Shown in pieces: positions 58,702-64,000 of a stretch of 64,000 nucleotides of DNA; the first letter of the stretch is position 1, and the number at the start of each line of letters is the position of its first letter. The stretch is from contig OY856411.1 in assembly GCA_963693085.1 (NCBI GenBank), forward strand, positions 70,910,001 to 70,974,000, written 5' to 3'. Both the position numbers and the translations under genes were made by a program. The stretch is from Alisma plantago-aquatica. Lineage: Eukaryota; Streptophyta; Magnoliopsida; Alismatales; Alismataceae. Under the pieces are notes generated by a model. The model did not search any database. It had not been told where the DNA came from and saw nothing but the letters and a program-made list of their open reading frames with translations.

Positions 58702-59330
58702 TCAAAGTTTGTCTACATACCTATTGAAAAGTCCAATAGTAGATGTAATATTGGCTTGTGTAACAAATAAGCAAATGAGGTCACCAACTAGTCTTTTATA
58801 CCATTTTCTCTCAGGATATGAAGGAGAAGGATCATCGTTCCAATTAGTGTCAGAATCAAGAGGAGTGCTCAATGGCCTGGAGCCCAACATGCCAGTTTCC
58901 TGCAATATATCAAGAACATATTGCGCTGGCATAGACGGACTGCAGAGGAGGAACGTGATACTTCAATTGCCAGAAAATAGCGTAGTTTACCTAGATCTTT
59001 AGTGATAAAGTGTTTACTCAGATATTCCTTTACTTGCTTGAATACATTGATGATCACTGCTAGAAAGGATGATATCATCTACATACAATCAGAGTTATTA
59101 GCCCATCATTAGTTGTTTTCACGAACACTAATGATCAGATTGAGAGAATTTGAGTCAAACTTAGCAAGAATTTGACTTAATTTATCAAGCCATGCTCTTG
59201 GGCTTTGTTTCAGTCCATAAATTGCTTTCCTTAAACTGCAAACTTTGGAACACTCCCACTTAGCAAAAATCTGAGAAGTTGCTCCATATACACCTCATGT
59301 AGGTCGTCGTAGACGAAAGCATTTTTGACA
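58702..59330 (-). pseudogene. Degenerate copia RT/RNase H
   Basis: Minus-strand fragments read FQLDVKNAF (59.33 kb), a NKAQEHGL remnant of the KQSPRAW motif, KHFITKDLGKLRYFLAIEVS (59.0 kb), QYVLDILQETGM and STPLDSD, then SYPERKWYKRLVGDLICL. These follow copia RT/RNase H order. The catalytic YVDD stretch is destroyed by stop codons. It is not functional. Confidence 0.82.
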
Positions 59331-60160
59331 TCTAATTGAAATAGAGGCCAACTTTTATTGACATACACAGAGATAAGCACACGCACAAAGTTTAAGGGGA
59401 CAACATGAGAGTCTCAAAATAATATACATCATAAGTCTGTGTATCGCCTTTAGCAAAAAGGCGAGCCTCAATGCATTCACAGTGCCATCTGGTTGATATC
59501 TAAAAGTAAAATCCATCTACATCCCACAGGATAAACATGGGCAGGAGGATTCTACCAAGTCCCATGTATGTTACGCATGAAGAGCATCCATTTTCACCTC
59601 CATGGCACGATGTCAGGCAGGATGTGTCGGGGCTTCAGAAATTGTCTTAGGAACAAAGACAATGGAAAGAGAAGTAGTAAAAGTGGCAAAACAAGAACCA
59701 AGATGAGCATCAACACTAAATATGCTTATAGGATGAAGAGTACAAGATTGCACCCCTTTTCGTAAGCCAATCGGACCTGATCGATCTTGTGATTGTCGAC
59801 AAAGATGAGGATGGTTGGGGGAGGAGCCATACAGGGACTTGTCATCTTGCGGCATCTTTGCTAAACTTTGAGAGGAACAATACAAGGCTCTTGAGAATCT
59901 GGCATAGTAGGGGTACTAACTACCAAATTCGTGTATATAACCCATATCATAAAAGTACGGTGTAGTGAAACCATTTCTTAGTCGTTAGGTCATAAAATTT
60001 GTACTCTTTCTGAGTTCTAGAGTACCTCAAGAAAATACATTTTGTAGATCTCGGGTCAAGTTTGGTTAATCCAGACTGAAGATTTTGGACAAAGCGGGTA
60101 CTTCCAAAAATTCAAGGGGAAATAAAAAAGAGCCTCAAGGTACAAAATACTATAGGGGAC

Positions 60161-60358
60161 CTAGTTATTCAAAATAGAGGAGGGCATTCTGTTTATCAAA
60201 AAGCAGATAGTGGGTACAGCACCAGCCCAAAAGATCTTAGAAACATAATAGTGAAACAGAATCGTCCGAGCAACTTCTAGAAGATGATGATTCTTCCTTT
60301 CGGCAACACCACTTTGTTGAGGTATGTATGAACATGACATTTGACGAATGGTGCCCAA
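60161..60358 (-). pseudogene. Degenerate copia integrase core
   Basis: The frame contains SYIPQQSGVAERKNHHLLEV, which includes the third integrase catalytic residue (Glu in AERKN), and FLINRMPSSILNN. Flanking integrase sequence is broken by stops. Confidence 0.82.
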
Positions 60359-61038
60359 TTTTTACAAAAGTATTGATGGAGTGTTGCAAAATTCAAGGGC
60401 ATTGTCTATCCTAAGATTTTAATGGGCTTATTAAATTGGGTTTTAATTTCAGCAAAGAAAGCACTAATAGTGTCAAGGATGTGTGTCCTATCCTTAAGCA
60501 AAAACAACCAAGTAGCTCCAGAGTAATCATCAATAAAGGTCAAAATAACGAAATCATGTCACATTGACACAGATAATGGTCCTGATGTACCGGCATGCAC
60601 AATATCAAACATAGATTTTGAGGAAAGATTCATTTTTTCTAGCAAAGACACATTTTGTTTGTTTGCCTAGGTGGCATGCTTCACATTTAAACATAGTTAC
60701 TGTTACAGTTGGAATCAAGTGCTTGATCTTTGAGGCTAAAGGATAACCCAGTTGATAGTGCCACTAAAGACTTAAAACAGATGAGGATAGCAGTGCATCA
60801 GTTTGTGGAGAATCAAGATAGTAAAACTTGTCGGGTTCCTCATGGCCCAAACCAATCTTCATCCACGTGTCGAGTTCCTAAAAGACACACCCATCAAGGT
60901 CAAACGTAATACAGCACTAAAGTTGTTGTACAATTTTGCTTACTGAAAGTAGATTAACAGGAAATCGGGAAACATATAAGGCCGATCTAAGCAACAAAAT
61001 TATTCCATGAGCAAATAATTTCAACCCCATGCACCAAG

Positions 61039-61422
61039 CAAGGAATAAGGTATCCGATTTCGATTTCATTTCGACAGCATGGAAATCGAAATTTACTGAA
61101 ATTTTGACAAAAATTTCGATAAATGCAATAGTGCCCGTTTCGACGCCAAAATCAACGAATTAAGCCATGAAATTTCACAGGCATGATCTTTACACCTAAA
61201 TGCATCGATTCATGCAATAAAATTTGATACGGGTATAGGTGGGGGTTCCCTCATGTGGGAGGAAAGGAGATTTTCCTGTACCCTGAGAAAATTTTGAATT
61301 TTGGGCTAAAAATTTCGACAATTTCGACATAGCGGTATGGTTGCATGGTTTCGTATCAGGTCCCAGCAAAATCGGTATTTTGGGGTGAAATTTCGATGAT
61401 TTCGCCGAAACCTTATTCCTTG
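61039..61422. mobile_element. Non-autonomous hAT-like element (384 bp)
   Basis: Perfect 13-bp TIRs CAAGGAATAAGGT / ACCTTATTCCTTG. A perfect 8-bp duplication GCACCAAG occupies 61031-61038 and 61423-61430. The interior is full of ATTTCGA/TCGAAAT palindromes and shares an inverted block with 46.35-46.47 kb. It is non-coding and interrupts the degenerate copia element. Confidence 0.92.
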
Positions 61423-61803
61423 GCACCAAGCATTGAGTGCCATCTTCTATAGTAACATGAGGAATAGTAGATGTAGCACTCATATCAGAATAAGTGCAGA
61501 ATTTCCAGAAATGTGAGTAGAAGCACACCAGTCGATGACATGTTTGATTTTAACATAGGGAGTTGAGGAAGCTAGGAATGCAGAATCACCCTCATGTCGA
61601 GCAACCATAGTCTGAGCAGGGAGTCTTTCTAGAAGTAGTTTTTTAAATTTAGAGTGGATCCAATCAGGAAAAGTAGTGGAGTTTGATGGTTGTACAAGTT
61701 TGTCCTCAGAGTCAGTAAAGGCATGATTAACCCATGTGGGATGTTCATGCTTGGCCCAGTAGCGATCTTCAGTGTGGTAATTTTGAGCACAGGAGGTACA
61801 TTG

Positions 61804-62217
61804 TCATGATCCAGAAGATGGATTGTTTCCGAGTCCAGTAGAAGGTTGACCGTGTCTAGGTTCAGAAGGAGGTTGACCACTGCCTAGGCCAGATGGCCCA
61901 AAGCGACCACATCCTCTACTACGGCCACGGCCTTTGTTACGGCCAGAGTCACTAGTATAGATTGTGAGAGCCGACACCTCAGGAGAACTAGGAGGTGAAG
62001 AAGAAAGAAATGGTAGGCGTTGGACTCTCTTTGGAATATCACAAATTTTGGGTAGAGGATCATTGGACAAGATCTGATCAACGACTCCCAAAAAAGATGC
62101 AAGAAGTTCAACAAGGAGTTGCACAAGTTGTAGTTCATAACGTTGTCTTTGGACTTCAGTAATGTAAATCGAAAAAGGATGGTTGACATCAAACTCATCT
62201 CAAAATGCACAACATTG
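61804..62217 (-). pseudogene. Degenerate copia gag, RGG-rich and zinc region
   Basis: A Gly/Arg-rich stretch (RNKGRGRSRGCGRFGPSG) and GNNPSSGS precede, on the minus strand, a broken zinc knuckle and a protease remnant (DWCASTHISGN at about 61.55 kb, where DSGAS is usual). The frame carries stops. Confidence 0.62.
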
Positions 62218-62225
62218 GTTATAAT

Positions 62226-63189
62226 CATGGAACATGACATTGCCTTCGAGTCGACTCCGACAGGTGTGGAAGTGGAAGTTTGTCGAAACATCAAGGAAAC
62301 TTAGAGGATTTTTGCTTTAAACTTCGATGCATCTTTGACAAATATTAGCTAAAAACAGTGATTTGATGACGAAAATTGAAAAATTTTATCAAATCTAGCT
62401 TAAAAAAATATATATGTTTATATATAGCCATCCACACAAGTTTACATGTATAGAAAAACACAGTCACATGCAAATGTACAAGGAATTGTCTTCGTATCAA
62501 TTTTGACAGGCAAGGAAGTGGAAGTTTGTGGAAAATGTAAGGAAACTTGGAGGAAGTTGTGGACTAACACTTCGAACAAACTAAGCTAAAAGATAGTGAG
62601 ATTCTGAGGGAATTGACATAAAACAACAAATTTTGGTAAACACATACTCATCTATAATCTTCTATACGAAATGTCTAGAACATAATTCTGATCTAAATAT
62701 GTGGTGTTTTGTATCTACATAACTCCAAATTGCATCACATTCTAAAACAATAAATAGGAGTTTATTTCTGAATACTTCAATTGTAATGGGGGGGCAAAGT
62801 AAGAGAGGTGAAATAGTTATTACGTCTAACACCAAATTTTGCAAAACTTGTGGAGATCTAGTAGAGGAATAAACTTATGATTACGCTCTAGTTAGAAACC
62901 AAGGAAATGGTCATCTCGTTCTCAAAAATGGTTATCTACAAGTTTTTTTATGCCTTCAAGTGTGTGCAACAATAATAACTATAAAGATCATGGAGAAGAT
63001 GGGAGGTTTTGAGCTAGCTGGGTTGATTTCATACCAACTAGGCTGAATTCATTGACACATGTCAACAAGTAGGCAACCGATGGAGCATGGAATTTACCAG
63101 GTTTTGACATTGACATCAACTATTAACAGGCGTAGACATATGTAACATTGAGGATTAATCGCCAGATGTCGAGGATGTTTGGTACCATG
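62226..63189. mobile_element. hAT-like element (964 bp) splitting the copia gag
   Basis: The ends are CATGGAACATGAC and the inverted GGTACCATG. Flanking 8-mers GTTATAAT (62218-62225) and GTTGTAAT (63190-63197) differ at one base. The interior has two related sub-blocks (around 62,262 and 62,507) with GGAAGTGGAAGTTTGT, also seen in the 4.2-kb and 17-kb repeats. It is non-coding. Confidence 0.68.
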
Positions 63190-63411
63190 GTTGTAATAGT
63201 CTTCAACAGAGTTATCATTAGAGAATTCTTTTTAGCCAGATTTTTAAAACTTTCATATATTTTTTTTAGAGTTTTGTTGATGAGATAAACGTGACACTAC
63301 TGATCCCACATGGCCTTAGCAATTCAAATTCAAAGAAGTGATTGACTTATTTTGGGTTCTGCACTGTCCACCATCTAGGTCATTACTCTCGAGTCATCCT
63401 TTACCCACAAA

Positions 63412-63587
63412 TCATGACTGCTTGGTTTTCTCATTAGCAGTCTCGACAGGAGTAGGTGGTGCAAGATGAGAGTATCGGCCTTGAGCCTTGACATACAACT
63501 CAAAAGATGCAGACCACGTATGGTAGTTAGAACCTAACAATTTTACCGAGGTCACACAAATTGTACTGAAGTTATCAGTGGGAACCA
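63412..63587 (-). pseudogene. Degenerate copia gag N-terminus
   Basis: MVPTDNFSTICVTSVKLLGS leads into NYHTWSASFELYVKAQGR, the usual start of plant copia gag ('LNGSNY..W......L'). It ends at a stop after about 58 codons, upstream (minus sense) of the hAT insertion. Confidence 0.78.
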
Positions 63588-64000
63588 TTATGGAATCAAG
63601 TTTGTGCTCAGACCACACAAGACATGAGAAAGGTGTGGTAGAGCCACAGATCAAGGGGTGTAAAGCATCGCCCCAAATAGTAGCAGCAGATGAGATAAAC
63701 CCAATGCATGGGTAGTAAAAGAAGATAGGAAACCAACGCCACAACGTCAATTAGACAAATGTGACGAAGGCAGAAGGAAGGGAACAAGTCCCTCCCTAAG
63801 TCGTAAAGGTGAATTGAGGTAGGATTGTTTATACCAGGGACAGTGTGTTAGGGCGGATCAAATCTGGCTCACAGGAGAATATGGAGGTGGAAGGAGGGCG
63901 AGTGAAAGAGAGTTGGTATGAGGGTGGGTGGAAGGATATGGGTAGTGAAAGAGGCGGGCTGGTACAGGAAGGTAGGGGACGATGGGTCGTCGGGCTTGCG
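63588..64000. other. Purine-rich DNA upstream of the copia gag
   Basis: It should be leader or 5' LTR of the degenerate copia element, but no TGGTATCA-type primer site complement and no repeat of the 58.0-kb LTR is visible. Purine-rich from 63,840. Confidence 0.4.

Larger units (their letters stand above)
57895..63587 (-). mobile_element. Old degenerate Ty1/copia element, 5' end outside window or lost
   Basis: On the minus strand the order is gag (63.6 kb), zinc/protease region (61.8 kb), integrase (60.3 kb), RT (59.3-58.9 kb), RNase H (58.7-58.4 kb), polypurine tract (complement CTCCCCCTCAAGTTGG at 58125-58140), and a 3' LTR ending inward at 58124 (minus-strand start TGTTAGTATATTTAG). The LTR outer end near 57,895 is a guess. 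Many stops in every domain show an ancient copy. No 5' LTR or primer site is found before 64,000. Two hAT elements interrupt it (61,039 and 62,226). Confidence 0.82.

Overview
The window is nuclear DNA of a flowering plant. It holds parts of one host gene of plant-specific type (a brassinosteroid-signalling kinase, BSK), split by AT-rich introns. It also holds plant LTR retrotransposons primed by initiator-Met and Asp tRNAs, many hAT-type elements with perfect 8-bp target-site duplications (TSDs), a tRNA-derived SINE and a Tourist-like MITE. The species cannot be fixed. A GC-rich, intronless LRR gene copy would fit a monocot, but that is weak evidence. Almost everything outside the BSK exons is mobile or repeat DNA. 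No rRNA gene, no tRNA gene and no CRISPR array was seen.

Layout. 1-2 kb: pyrimidine-rich tract and a 750-bp direct tandem duplication. 2.8-13.5 kb (minus strand): the last five exons of the BSK gene, with a 9.1-kb intron packed with hAT elements and a 2.2-kb LTR element that lacks pol. 14-18 kb: two more hAT elements and a tandem 462-bp repeat. 18.3-25 kb: three head-to-tail 360-390 bp MITEs in TA/GA microsatellites. A well-preserved Ty1/copia element (18,978-24,408) sits inside the second MITE with a 5-bp TSD. 25.1-31.8 kb: a foldback MITE, then a 6.2-kb unit between two TA microsatellites. Its ends resemble the MITE ends, and it carries pieces of a coiled-coil gene, a 2-kb minisatellite, a Tourist-like MITE and a truncated, frameshifted LRR receptor-type gene. 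32-37.8 kb: a SINE, LTR-like DNA and a fourth, inverted MITE copy.

37,856-55,782 is one 17.9-kb Ty3/gypsy element (Athila-like, tRNA-Asp primer site). It has 1.8-kb LTRs, broken gag-pol, and two hAT elements inserted in the pol region (at the start of RT and in integrase). Between pol and the 3' LTR lies a 4.1-kb extra coding region. That region starts with a domain resembling the 'putative plant transposon protein' type and ends with a Ulp1/C48-like cysteine protease domain. 56-64 kb: LTR remnants and an old, heavily mutated minus-strand copia element, itself interrupted by two hAT elements.

The genes do not form a pathway. The window records layered transposition: elements within elements, with insertion order readable from TSDs. 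The two most unusual items are the protease-bearing third coding region of the gypsy element and the 6.2-kb microsatellite-flanked unit carrying host gene fragments.
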